From Streptomyces sp. NBC_01304 (lineage in GTDB: Bacteria > Actinomycetota > Actinomycetes > Streptomycetales > Streptomycetaceae): a stretch of 64,000 nt of DNA. The translations under genes were made by a program, and so were the position numbers. Each line of letters opens with the position of its first letter. Position 1 is the first letter of the stretch. Location: NCBI RefSeq assembly GCF_035975855.1, contig NZ_CP109055.1, positions 10,106,001 to 10,170,000 on the forward strand, in the 5' to 3' direction. Positions 49,593 through 57,398 of this stretch are shown one piece after another. The notes under the pieces were generated by a model. The model worked only from the letters and a program-made list of their open reading frames with translations. It was not told the origin of the DNA and searched no databases.

Positions 49593-51089
49593 TCAGGAAG
49601 TCTGGTCGAGGAGGGCCGGGACCGGCTCGTTCGTGTTGCTGCCCCGCCGCGAGGTGAAGTAGGGCGAGCGCCGCCCGTACTTGGCCCACGCTGCCATCCC
49701 CAGACCGGAGACGACCACGGCGGTGGGCACGGCCAGCATGAACCAGCCGTTGTCCGGGCTGAGTTCGAAGTGATCGCTCATCGTGAAGTACGAGTGCCCG
49801 AGATAGCCGCCGATGCCGAGCAGGGCGAGCCCGGAGACGCCGGGCGCGATCACGGAGCGCAGCGCGAGCGGGAACGACGTACGCAGGTCCGAGCGGAAGC
49901 GGGCGGCGCAGGCCAGCGCGGTCAGGCCGTAGTAGAGCGCCACGATCAGGCCGATGGAGTTCACCGCGGCCAGGATCATCTCGTTGAGCTTGGGGATGGC
50001 CAGGGCGAGCAGCGCGACCACGGCGGCGATCGCAGTGACGAGGATCGTGCCGAGGGCCGGCGACCCGTAGCGCGGGCTGATCCGCGTCCACACCCGGCCC
50101 ATCGTGCGGTCCCGGCCCATGGCGAGCAGGCCGCGGGCCGTGGGAATCACGCTCGACTGCAGCGAGGCCACCGCCGAGCACATCAGGGCGAGCATCGGCA
50201 GGCTCGCCCACGGTTCGGCGGCGAGCTTCGCACCCAGGTACGTCAGGCCCTGCGGGCCCTGCGCGATGAGTTCGCCCAGGCTCATCTCGCGCTGGAAGGC
50301 GACGGATCCGTACAGGAAGAGCGCGAGCATCGTGAGCAGCGCGATGAAGCCGCCGCGCCCCACGTCACGGGTGTCCTTGGTCTCCTCGGTGACGCTGAAC
50401 GCGGCGTCCCAGCCCCAGAAGAAGAACACCGCGAGCACCAGGCCCTGCGCGAACGACGTGCCGTCCTTGATGTCGAACGGGTTGAACCACGACCAGTCGA
50501 AGGCGTGCCCGCCACTCACCAGGGCCCAGCCGCAGAAGACCAGGAGCACCGCGTACTCGAAGACGAGCAGCCAGGTCTGGAAGCGCGTCGCCCGGCGCAC
50601 CCCGGTGACCGCGGTGACCGTCACGGCGGCCAGCACCCCGAGGCCCACGACGGTGCTCAGGGCGGTCGAGTTGGGGTCGAGGCCCAGGCCGAGCAGGCTG
50701 TGCAGCCCGGCCTTGTTGGCGAACTGCAGCAGCACCGAGCCGGTCACGGCACTGGTGTACGCCATGAAGATCATGGTGCCGACGAAGGTGACCCAGCCGG
50801 TGAGGAAGCCGAACCAGGGGCCGAGCGACTTGCCGACCCACACATAGCCGCTGCCCATGTTCGGCTCGGAGCGGTTGAGCCGTGCGTACGCGGCCGCGAT
50901 GCCGATGATCGGCAGGAACGCGATCAGCAGGACCGCCGGAGCCTGCAGGCCCACGGTCGCGGCCAGCGCGCCCATGCCGATGCCGATGCTCGTGGTGGCG
51001 GCGGTGCTGGAGGCGGCGAGGGCGATCCCGTCCACGACACCGAGGGATCTGTGCAGGCGGGGTGGTTCTGGGCTGGTCGTTTCAGGCAT
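49593..51089 (-). CDS. APC-superfamily amino acid/amine permease
   Basis: A 498-residue transporter with about 12-14 TM segments. The start of TM1 has the APC signature (DGIALAASSTAATTSIGIGMGALAATVG); YARLNRSEPNMGSGYVWVGKSLGPWFGFLTGW matches TM2-TM3. It imports amino acids or amines by proton symport. GAGGAG precedes the ATG. Downstream of it lies the amidohydrolase; the divergent TetR gene probably regulates both. Confidence 0.9.
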   Translation of the reverse strand: MPETTSPEPPRLHRSLGVVDGIALAASSTAATTSIGIGMGALAATVGLQAPAVLLIAFLPIIGIAAAYARLNRSEPNMGSGYVWVGKSLGPWFGFLTGWVTFVGTMIFMAYTSAVTGSVLLQFANKAGLHSLLGLGLDPNSTALSTVVGLGVLAAVTVTAVTGVRRATRFQTWLLVFEYAVLLVFCGWALVSGGHAFDWSWFNPFDIKDGTSFAQGLVLAVFFFWGWDAAFSVTEETKDTRDVGRGGFIALLTMLALFLYGSVAFQREMSLGELIAQGPQGLTYLGAKLAAEPWASLPMLALMCSAVASLQSSVIPTARGLLAMGRDRTMGRVWTRISPRYGSPALGTILVTAIAAVVALLALAIPKLNEMILAAVNSIGLIVALYYGLTALACAARFRSDLRTSFPLALRSVIAPGVSGLALLGIGGYLGHSYFTMSDHFELSPDNGWFMLAVPTAVVVSGLGMAAWAKYGRRSPYFTSRRGSNTNEPVPALLDQTS

Positions 51090-51143
51090 ACGGAAGCTCC
51101 TCGAGCCGAAGGGGAGGGGTGCACGAGCCGAGCGGAGGACCTG

Positions 51144-51182
51144 AGCAAACAGCCTTGCCAACATTGCGTCAATGGTGTTGAC
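51144..51182. promoter_or_regulatory. Permease promoter overlapped by palindrome GTCAATGGTGTTGAC
   Basis: On the minus strand TTGACG (51167-51172) and TTTGCT (51144-51149) are 17 bp apart. The palindrome GTCAA-N5-TTGAC at 51168-51182 overlaps the -35 box, a classic repressor position for the divergent TetR protein. Confidence 0.55.
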
Positions 51183-51255
51183 ATAAGGGTCCGGCGCGGC
51201 GCCGCACGCCGGTGACGTGGGACGCCGCGAGGCAGCGACGGCAGGGGGAAGAGTC

Positions 51256-51990
51256 ATGACCCAAGGGCGGGTTCCCGAGGAGCGACGGCGCCGCAAGCCC
51301 ACCAAGTCCGGGGTCGTCCTGACCGAGGACCTCATCGTCGACTGTGCGCTGCGCCTGGTCGGCCAGCACGGCCCGGACGCCCTCAGCGTGCGTCGCCTCG
51401 GCACCGCGCTCGGCTGCGACCCGAGCGCCGTCTACCGGTACTTCCACAACACCGACGACCTGCTGCTCGCCGTCGGCGACCGGATCATCGGCGAGGCCAT
51501 GGCGGGTTTCGAGCCGGGCGACGACTGGCTCGCCGGGCTGCGCGAGATGGCGTATCGCGTCCATCGCGGCTACCGGCGCCATCCCCGGATCGCGGCCATG
51601 GCGGCCTACCGGGTGACCCGGCGCGCGCACGAGTTCCGGGCCGTGGACATCGGCATCGGGCTGATGCGACGGGCCGGCTTCGACAAGGCCACGGCGGTAC
51701 GGCACTACGCCGCGTTCATCGACACCGTGCTGGGCCACGCGGCCCTGGACGCCGCGCATCTGGCGCTCACCCCGGAGCGGCGGCTGGCGGACGACCAGGC
51801 GTGGAGCGACATCTATCCGGCGCTGCCCGCCGACACGCACCCCCAACTGGCGGCCGTGCGCGAGGAGTTGCCGCTCATGGCGGCGAGCTCGTTCGACGTC
51901 GCGCTGGAACTGCTCCTGTCGGCACTGGCCGCGGCGGCGCAGGTGCGGGCACCTGCACCGGCACCGGCACAGCCAGGGGCTGCGACGTAA
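51256..51990 (+). CDS. TetR-family transcriptional regulator
   Basis: A 244-residue protein with a TetR HTH (VLTEDLIVDCALRLVGQHGPDALSVRRLGTALGCDPSAVYRYFHNTDDLLLAVGD, about 20-72) and a TetR_C-type ligand domain. The C terminus is an APAPAPAQPG tail. The ATG at 51256 follows GGGGGAAGAG. It is divergent from the permease/amidohydrolase unit, whose promoter holds a suitable palindrome. Confidence 0.9.
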   Translation: MTQGRVPEERRRRKPTKSGVVLTEDLIVDCALRLVGQHGPDALSVRRLGTALGCDPSAVYRYFHNTDDLLLAVGDRIIGEAMAGFEPGDDWLAGLREMAYRVHRGYRRHPRIAAMAAYRVTRRAHEFRAVDIGIGLMRRAGFDKATAVRHYAAFIDTVLGHAALDAAHLALTPERRLADDQAWSDIYPALPADTHPQLAAVREELPLMAASSFDVALELLLSALAAAAQVRAPAPAPAQPGAAT

Positions 51991-52012
51991 GGACGTAGGA
52001 AGTCGCGCCGAT

Positions 52013-52095
52013 CCCGGGCCCTGCACGCCGCGATCGAGGCGGGCGAGGTCGTGGACGTGAACACCGATCCGCCGGACCTCGTGCGACCGGTCTGA
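52013..52095 (+). pseudogene. Possible coding remnant after the TetR gene
   Basis: In the same frame as the TetR gene, beyond its TAA, an open stretch encodes SRALHAAIEAGEVVDVNTDP and PDLVRPV-stop, with normal protein composition. It has no start or ribosome site. It could be a gene fragment or a former C-terminal extension. I recognise no family. Confidence 0.25.
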
Positions 52096-52152
52096 CGTCC
52101 GCGGGCAGGCCGGGCCCCTTGGACGCTCAAGTCCCGGACAACCGTGAGCAGG

Positions 52153-53454
52153 TCAGGCCCCGGAGCCCTTCGGCCGCTCGTCCACGATGCGCTTGATCTT
52201 CCCCACCGAGCGCTCCAGCGTCTCGGGTTCGACGATCTCGACGCCGACCGAGACGCCGATGCCGTCCTTCACGGCCGCGCCGATCGCACGTACCGCCTCC
52301 GCGCGCTGCTCGGGAGTCGCACCGGCCCGTGCCTCGGCCCGCACCGTCAGTGCGTCCAGGCGGCCCTCGCGGGTCAGGTGCAGCTGGAAGTGCGGGGCGA
52401 CGCCCGGCGTGCGCAGCACGATCTCCTCGATCTGGGTGGGGAAGAGGTTCACCCCGCGCAGGATCACCATGTCGTCGCTGCGCCCGGTGACCTTCTCCAT
52501 CCGCCGGAACGCGGGCCGCGCCGTCCCCGGCAGGAGCCGCGTCAAATCCCGTGTCCGGTAACGGATCACGGGCATGGCCTCCTTGGTGAGCGAGGTGAAG
52601 ACCAGCTCCCCGCGCTCCCCGTCCGGCAGCACCTCGCCGGTGAACGGGTCGACGACCTCCGGGTAGAAGTGGTCCTCCCAGATGTGCAGCCCGTCCTTGG
52701 TCTCCACGCACTCCTGCGCGACGCCCGGGCCGATCACCTCGGACAGGCCGTATATGTCGACGGCGTCGATCGCGAAGCGCTCCTCGATCTCGCGCCGCAT
52801 CTGCTCCGTCCACGGCTCCGCACCGAAGATCCCCACCTTGAGGGAGGTGGAGCGCGGATCGATGCCCTGGCGCTCGAATTCGTCGAGGAGCGTGAGCATG
52901 TAGGAGGGCGTCACCATGATGATCTCGGGCCGGAAGTCCTGGATGAGCTGGACCTGCCGCGCAGTCATCCCGCCGGACGCCGGCACGACCGTACAGCCGA
53001 GACGCTCGGCCCCGTAGTGGGCGCCGAGGCCGCCGGTGAACAACCCGTAGCCGTACGCCACATGAAGGATCTGCCCGGCCCGGCCGCCGGCCGCACGGAT
53101 CGAGCGGGCCACCACGTCGGCCCACATGTCCAGGTCGTGTTCGGTGTAGCCGACCACCGTGGGCCGTCCCGTCGTGCCGCTCGACGCATGGATGCGGCGC
53201 ACCTGGTCCCGCTCCACGGCGAACATCCCGAACGGATAGTTGTCCCGCAGGTCGGCCTTCGTCGTGAACGGGAAGCGCGCCAGGTCCGCGAGCGTGCGGC
53301 AGTCGTCCGGCCGCAGGCCCGCCTTGTCGAAGGAGTCCCGGTAGAACGGCACGTTGTCGTACGCGTGGCGCAAGGTCGCCCGCAGTCGCTCCAGCTGCAA
53401 CTCCGCGAGCTCCTCGCGGTCGAGGCGCTCCGCCGCGTCCAGCATGCGTTCCAT
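52153..53454 (-). CDS. paaK: Phenylacetate-CoA ligase
   Basis: A 433-residue PaaK: FTTKADLRDNYPFGMFAVERDQVRRIHASSGTTGRPTVVGYT (about 63-104, AMP-binding), LKVGIFGAEPWTEQMRREIEERF, DIYGLSEVIGPGVAQEC, VTGRSDDMVILRGVNLFPTQIEEIVL. It makes phenylacetyl-CoA, the first step of aerobic phenylacetate catabolism. The epoxidase genes paaABCDE are not adjacent, so the pathway, if present, lies elsewhere. A PaaR-type palindrome stands just upstream. Confidence 0.95.
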   Translation of the reverse strand: MERMLDAAERLDREELAELQLERLRATLRHAYDNVPFYRDSFDKAGLRPDDCRTLADLARFPFTTKADLRDNYPFGMFAVERDQVRRIHASSGTTGRPTVVGYTEHDLDMWADVVARSIRAAGGRAGQILHVAYGYGLFTGGLGAHYGAERLGCTVVPASGGMTARQVQLIQDFRPEIIMVTPSYMLTLLDEFERQGIDPRSTSLKVGIFGAEPWTEQMRREIEERFAIDAVDIYGLSEVIGPGVAQECVETKDGLHIWEDHFYPEVVDPFTGEVLPDGERGELVFTSLTKEAMPVIRYRTRDLTRLLPGTARPAFRRMEKVTGRSDDMVILRGVNLFPTQIEEIVLRTPGVAPHFQLHLTREGRLDALTVRAEARAGATPEQRAEAVRAIGAAVKDGIGVSVGVEIVEPETLERSVGKIKRIVDERPKGSGA

Positions 53455-53491
53455 GGGAAAGTCTCCGCCCGCCCGACGCCCAAAACGGGCG

Positions 53492-53505
53492 ACCGATCAT
53501 TCGGT
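53492..53505. promoter_or_regulatory. PaaR-type operator ACCGA-N4-TCGGT
   Basis: ACCGATCATTCGGT is a perfect palindrome just downstream of the expected paaK transcript start. TetR-type PaaR regulators are known to bind ACCG/CGGT palindromes before phenylacetate genes. No regulator gene is adjacent. Confidence 0.6.
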
Positions 53506-53521
53506 TGAGGTGTTGGGCATC

Positions 53522-53551
53522 AGTAATTCAGGGGGCATCGCCCGACGTCAA
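53522..53551 (-). promoter_or_regulatory. Candidate paaK promoter
   Basis: On the minus strand, TTGACG and ATTACT are separated by 18 bp, about 68 bp before the ATG and just upstream of the PaaR-type palindrome. Confidence 0.5.
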
Positions 53552-53639
53552 GGCATGTGCACCAATTGATCGGCCCGCCGCTTCCCGCTGTCGGCGAAAG
53601 CCGTTGCCCGGCCCGCCGTCCGCCTGTGAGGATCGACGC

Positions 53640-55205
53640 ATGCCTACCTTCCGTGCCCCCGACGGCACCGAGCTCGCCTACCACCTGCGGGGCACGGGCG
53701 AGCCGCTGATCTGCCTGCCCGGCGGGCCGATGGCCGCCTCCGCGTACCTGGGTGACCTGGGCGGGCTCTCCGCGCACCGGCAGCTGGTCCTGCTCGATCC
53801 GCGCGGCACCGGCGACTCCGCGGTGCCGGACGACCCGTCGACGTACCGCTGCGACCGTCAGACGGACGATGTGGAGGCGCTGCGCGCACACCTCGGCCTG
53901 GAACGGATCGATCTGCTCGGTCACTCCGCCGGAGGGAGCCTCGCCCTCCTGTACGCGGCGGCGCACCCGGAGCGACTGCGCTCGCTCGTCCTGCTCACGC
54001 CGGGCCTGCGGGCCGTCGGCATCAGGCCGGACGAGGAGGAGTGGGAGCGGACGGTGGGGCTGTTCGCGGACGAGCCCTGGTACGCGGAGACCCGCGCGGC
54101 CATCGCGGAGTTCGGCCCCGGTACGCCGCTCGAAAAGATCCTCCAGGTGGTCGCACCGCTGTCGTACTCCCGATGGGACGCGGCCGCCCGGGCGCACAAC
54201 GACGCCACGACGCGCAACTGGGAGGCGGCAGGCGGCTATTACGCGGGGGAACTCCCGGACCCGGCCGCGGTCCGCGCCGCGCTCGCGACGCTCGCCGCAC
54301 CCGTCCTGGTCGTCGCGGGCGACCACGACAGCGGTGTGACCCCGGGCAGCGCCGCCGCGCTGGCGGAGCTCTTCCCGCGCGCCGAGCTCGCCGTGCAGGC
54401 GGGCGCCGCCCACCACCCGTGGCTGGACGACCCGGGCGCGTTCACCCGCACGATCGCCGCGTTCCTCGCCCCCGACGTGGACACCGTGACGGTCGACGGC
54501 ACCCGCCTCGCGTACCGCACCTGGGGCGAGCCGGACGCGCCTCCCGTCGTCCTGCTGCACGGCCGCTGCGGTTCGAGCCTCGACTGGGCGGAGCTGGCCC
54601 CCGAACTCGCCGAGACCCGCCGCGTCTACGCGGTCGACCTCGCCGGACACGGACTGAGCGACTGGCACCCGCACAACGCGCACAACCTCCACGACCCGCA
54701 CAACGAGCCCAGCGCGCCCGGCCGTTACTCCCTGGCCGGCTACCGCGACCAGCTGGCCGGGTTCCTGCGCGCCCTCGGCCTCGAAGGCGCCACGGTCATC
54801 GGCCACTCCATGGGCGGCGCCGCGGCCTGGCTGCTCGCCGGCCAGGAACCGGACCTGATCGGCCGCCTGGTCCTGGAGGAGGCCCCGCCGCTGTTCCCGC
54901 TCGACCCGCCGCGCCCGCCCGCCGAACGCACCGACGAGGAGCTCGACTTCGACTGGCCGGTGATCGACGGCATCAACGCGGACCTGAACGCCCCGGACCC
55001 CGGCTGGCACGCACTGCTCCCGCAGATCGCCGCGCCCACGCTGCTCGTCGGGGGCGGACCCGGCGGCCCCTTCGACCAGGACCAGATCGCCTGGATGGCC
55101 ACACGCATCCCGAACGCCCGGCTCGCCACCATCGAGGCGGGGCACCTCGTGCACCAGAGCAGGCCCGTCGAATTCCTGGCCGCGGTGGAGGAGTTCGGCC
55201 TCTGA
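53640..55205 (+). CDS. Tandem alpha/beta-hydrolase fusion protein
   Basis: A 521-residue protein with two complete alpha/beta-hydrolase domains. The first (1-280) has LLDPRGTGDSAVPDD and nucleophile GHSAGGSLALLYA (serine near 96), with AGAAHHPWLDDP holding the histidine. The second (about 282-520) has VVLLHGRCGSS, nucleophile GHSMGGAAAW (serine near 390) and EAGHLVHQ. A loop rich in His/Asn (WHPHNAHNLHDPHNEP) lies in domain 2. No signal peptide. The substrate is unknown; each half resembles proline iminopeptidase/esterase hydrolases. Confidence 0.85.
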   Translation: MPTFRAPDGTELAYHLRGTGEPLICLPGGPMAASAYLGDLGGLSAHRQLVLLDPRGTGDSAVPDDPSTYRCDRQTDDVEALRAHLGLERIDLLGHSAGGSLALLYAAAHPERLRSLVLLTPGLRAVGIRPDEEEWERTVGLFADEPWYAETRAAIAEFGPGTPLEKILQVVAPLSYSRWDAAARAHNDATTRNWEAAGGYYAGELPDPAAVRAALATLAAPVLVVAGDHDSGVTPGSAAALAELFPRAELAVQAGAAHHPWLDDPGAFTRTIAAFLAPDVDTVTVDGTRLAYRTWGEPDAPPVVLLHGRCGSSLDWAELAPELAETRRVYAVDLAGHGLSDWHPHNAHNLHDPHNEPSAPGRYSLAGYRDQLAGFLRALGLEGATVIGHSMGGAAAWLLAGQEPDLIGRLVLEEAPPLFPLDPPRPPAERTDEELDFDWPVIDGINADLNAPDPGWHALLPQIAAPTLLVGGGPGGPFDQDQIAWMATRIPNARLATIEAGHLVHQSRPVEFLAAVEEFGL

Positions 55206-55314
55206 GGTCCCAGTGGTCCCGGCCGCCACAAGTTCGGCGGCGAGCGGGGTGAAGTGCCCCTCGTCTCCCTACAGTTGGTGTGCCGTACAGGGACGGGGAC
55301 GAGGGGGGCTCGCC

Positions 55315-55668
55315 ATGGACTCTGCGGAAGAACCGGAACAGCGCGCGCCGGGGGAGCCGACGCTTCCCTTCTGGGTGTCGTACGACGAAGCGAGCGAAAA
55401 GGAATCCGGCGACTCGATGGGCCTCTTCGGCGACAGCGGAGAAGCGGCGCTGCGACAGGTGCCGCTGGGCCCGCTGCGCAAGAACCTGACGGAGGCGGTG
55501 GACGCGCTGCAACAGCTGTTCGCCGATGTCGCGGCGCGCGACGGGGCCCTTCCGCTGCGGGAGGCCCAGCTGTCGTTCCAGGTGACCGCCGGCGGCGGGG
55601 TGCAGTTCATTGGCACCGCGGCGCAGATGGCGGGCAGCCGCGGCATCGTCCTCGTCTTCAGGCAGTGA
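55315..55668 (+). CDS. Pepco/Trypco-like peptidase-co-occurring small protein
   Basis: A 117-residue protein with the pattern LGPLRKNLTEAVDALQQLFADV, LPLREAQLSFQVTAGGGVQFIGTAA, GSRGIVLVFRQ. This matches my recollection of small effector-associated domains (Pepco) that accompany caspase- or trypsin-like peptidases in bacterial conflict systems. The caspase-like gene follows after 13 bp, so the two form an operon. Function is probably regulation of, or a switch for, the peptidase. Assignment is by pattern and context. Confidence 0.65.
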   Translation: MDSAEEPEQRAPGEPTLPFWVSYDEASEKESGDSMGLFGDSGEAALRQVPLGPLRKNLTEAVDALQQLFADVAARDGALPLREAQLSFQVTAGGGVQFIGTAAQMAGSRGIVLVFRQ

Positions 55669-55681
55669 CCGGGCGCCTGCC

Positions 55682-57163
55682 ATGGGGCTGTACCGGGCCC
55701 TGCTGATCGGGGCCAGCGACTACGAGATGAGAGGCGTCCAGCCTCTTGGGTTCATTCCCGGCGACCTGGCGCGCCTGGGCTCCATCCTGCGGACGCACGG
55801 CTTCCACGATGTGCAGGTGCTGGCCGCGCGAGAGGGCGGCAGGCAGGTCTCGGCCAACTACATCAACGGCGGCGTCATCGGATTCCTCCGCCGGGCCCGC
55901 CGCGGCGACACCCTGTTCATCCTCCTGAGCGGACACGGCGTGCACGCCAGGGGCCAGGACTACCTCGTGCCCGAGGACATCGACGAGGACGTCCACCCCT
56001 TCGAGTCGGGCTGCGTGCCGATCGACTGGCGGCGCCACCTCGACGAGACACCCGCCGAGCACGTCGTCTTCCTGATCGACGCCTGCCGGGAGGGAATCGA
56101 CCAGGACTCGATGGGCGTGAGCGGGGTCAGGGAGTGGGGCCGGCAGAAGATCGGCGCTGCGCTGCGCCGCAAAGTGGCCTATCTGTACGCCTGTTCACCG
56201 GCGCAGCTGTCGCTGTTCGTACGCGGCGAGGAGCAGGTGCGCGACGGCCTCGATCACGGCACGCTGCCCGGTGAGTCCTTCAGCCTCTTCTCTCGGTCGG
56301 TGTCGGATGTCGTCGCCTCCCGGACCGGGGGTGAGCCGCTGGCCCTGGACGAGTTCGTCGAGGCGGTGCAGAACCGGGTGACGGAACTGCACCGGGCGTA
56401 CCGCAAGAAGGGGCGGGCACAGCTGCTGCGGGTCGTCACGGACATTCCGGCTGACGGGTTCTTCTTCCTGCCCGGGGTGGAGGGGCCTGCCGTCGCGGCT
56501 CCGCGACCGCCCGAGGCTTCGCCGGTGGTGGCGCCGGACGACACGGACACCGTCGTACGTGACGGCGCGGCGATGAGTCTACTGGCGGAGCCCGGACCGT
56601 CACTGGCGGAGCCCGGCCCATCCCTGGAGGAAGCCGGCGCACCGCCATGGGGGCTCGGCCCGCCGCCGGCGATGGCGCAGACCGTTCGGTCGGCTCCACC
56701 GCCGCCGCGGGACGCATCTGCTCCCGATGAGGTGGCGCCCGGACAGCCGCCCAAAACCGGGCGCCGCCGGTGGGTCAGGCGTGCTCTCATCGCCGTGGCC
56801 GTCCTGTTGGTCGTGCTGCCCCCGGCCGGGTTGTTCACCGCCTATCAGGTGACCCGGGACCAGTACTTCGTGGGTTCCCACGACCGGCACATCGCCATCT
56901 ATCGAGGCGTGCATGAGAAGGTCCTCTGGATCAGCTACTGGAAGCTGGAGAGGGACCACCCGGAGATCGAGCTCAAGTACCTCAACTCATACCAGCGTGA
57001 GTATGTCGAGGAGGCGCACACCGTCGGCAGCGTCGCCCAGGCCCAGATCACCGTGGACAGCTATGCCGTGCAGGTGTCCACGTGCAAGAAGATCGAGGCC
57101 GCAGGGATCGAGAACGCCAACCTCTCGAAGGAGGAGAAGGAGTTGGCGTACGAGTGCCCCTAG
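55682..57163 (+). CDS. Membrane-anchored caspase-like peptidase with PstP-like extracellular domain
   Basis: A 493-residue protein: caspase/metacaspase p20-like domain (1-250) with catalytic His in LLSGHGVH (H85) and Cys in LIDACREG (C135); a Pro/Ala-rich linker (280-360); one TM segment (about 365-388); and a C-terminal exterior part (390-493; QYFVGSHDRHIAIYRGVHEKVLW, then VDSYAVQVSTCKKIE). That outer part resembles the extracellular domain of actinobacterial PP2C phosphatase PstP. The caspase domain would be cytoplasmic. The TAG stop comes from a MITE-like element. Confidence 0.85.
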   Translation: MGLYRALLIGASDYEMRGVQPLGFIPGDLARLGSILRTHGFHDVQVLAAREGGRQVSANYINGGVIGFLRRARRGDTLFILLSGHGVHARGQDYLVPEDIDEDVHPFESGCVPIDWRRHLDETPAEHVVFLIDACREGIDQDSMGVSGVREWGRQKIGAALRRKVAYLYACSPAQLSLFVRGEEQVRDGLDHGTLPGESFSLFSRSVSDVVASRTGGEPLALDEFVEAVQNRVTELHRAYRKKGRAQLLRVVTDIPADGFFFLPGVEGPAVAAPRPPEASPVVAPDDTDTVVRDGAAMSLLAEPGPSLAEPGPSLEEAGAPPWGLGPPPAMAQTVRSAPPPPRDASAPDEVAPGQPPKTGRRRWVRRALIAVAVLLVVLPPAGLFTAYQVTRDQYFVGSHDRHIAIYRGVHEKVLWISYWKLERDHPEIELKYLNSYQREYVEEAHTVGSVAQAQITVDSYAVQVSTCKKIEAAGIENANLSKEEKELAYECP

Positions 57164-57354
57164 GGCCTGTCCGGCGGATCTTCGCGGGCCCACGACGCCT
57201 GGCACGCGCCCCCAGCCTCCGGCCGGGGGTGCCCCCGCTCGCCGCACGCCCGAATCACCCAAGTACGTCCAGTACGAGGGCGATCCGGGCGCACGCCGAG
57301 AGCACGCACCAGACGCCGCGGGCTCTTCCGCGAAGATCCGCCGGACACGCCCTA
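57161..57354. repeat. MITE-like palindromic element, copy 2
   Basis: 194 bp with 27-bp inverted ends (57161-57187 and 57328-57354; 26 of 27 match) starting TAGGGCCTGTCCGGCGG. The interior shares CCCAAGTACGTCCAGTACG and CACGCCGAGAGCACGCACC with copy 1 at 18284. It lies between convergent genes, could act as a terminator, and its first three bases are the caspase stop. Confidence 0.85.
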
Positions 57355-57398
57355 GCGAAAACCGACCGACGTTGGCCTGCCCGCCACAGCGACCCGCC

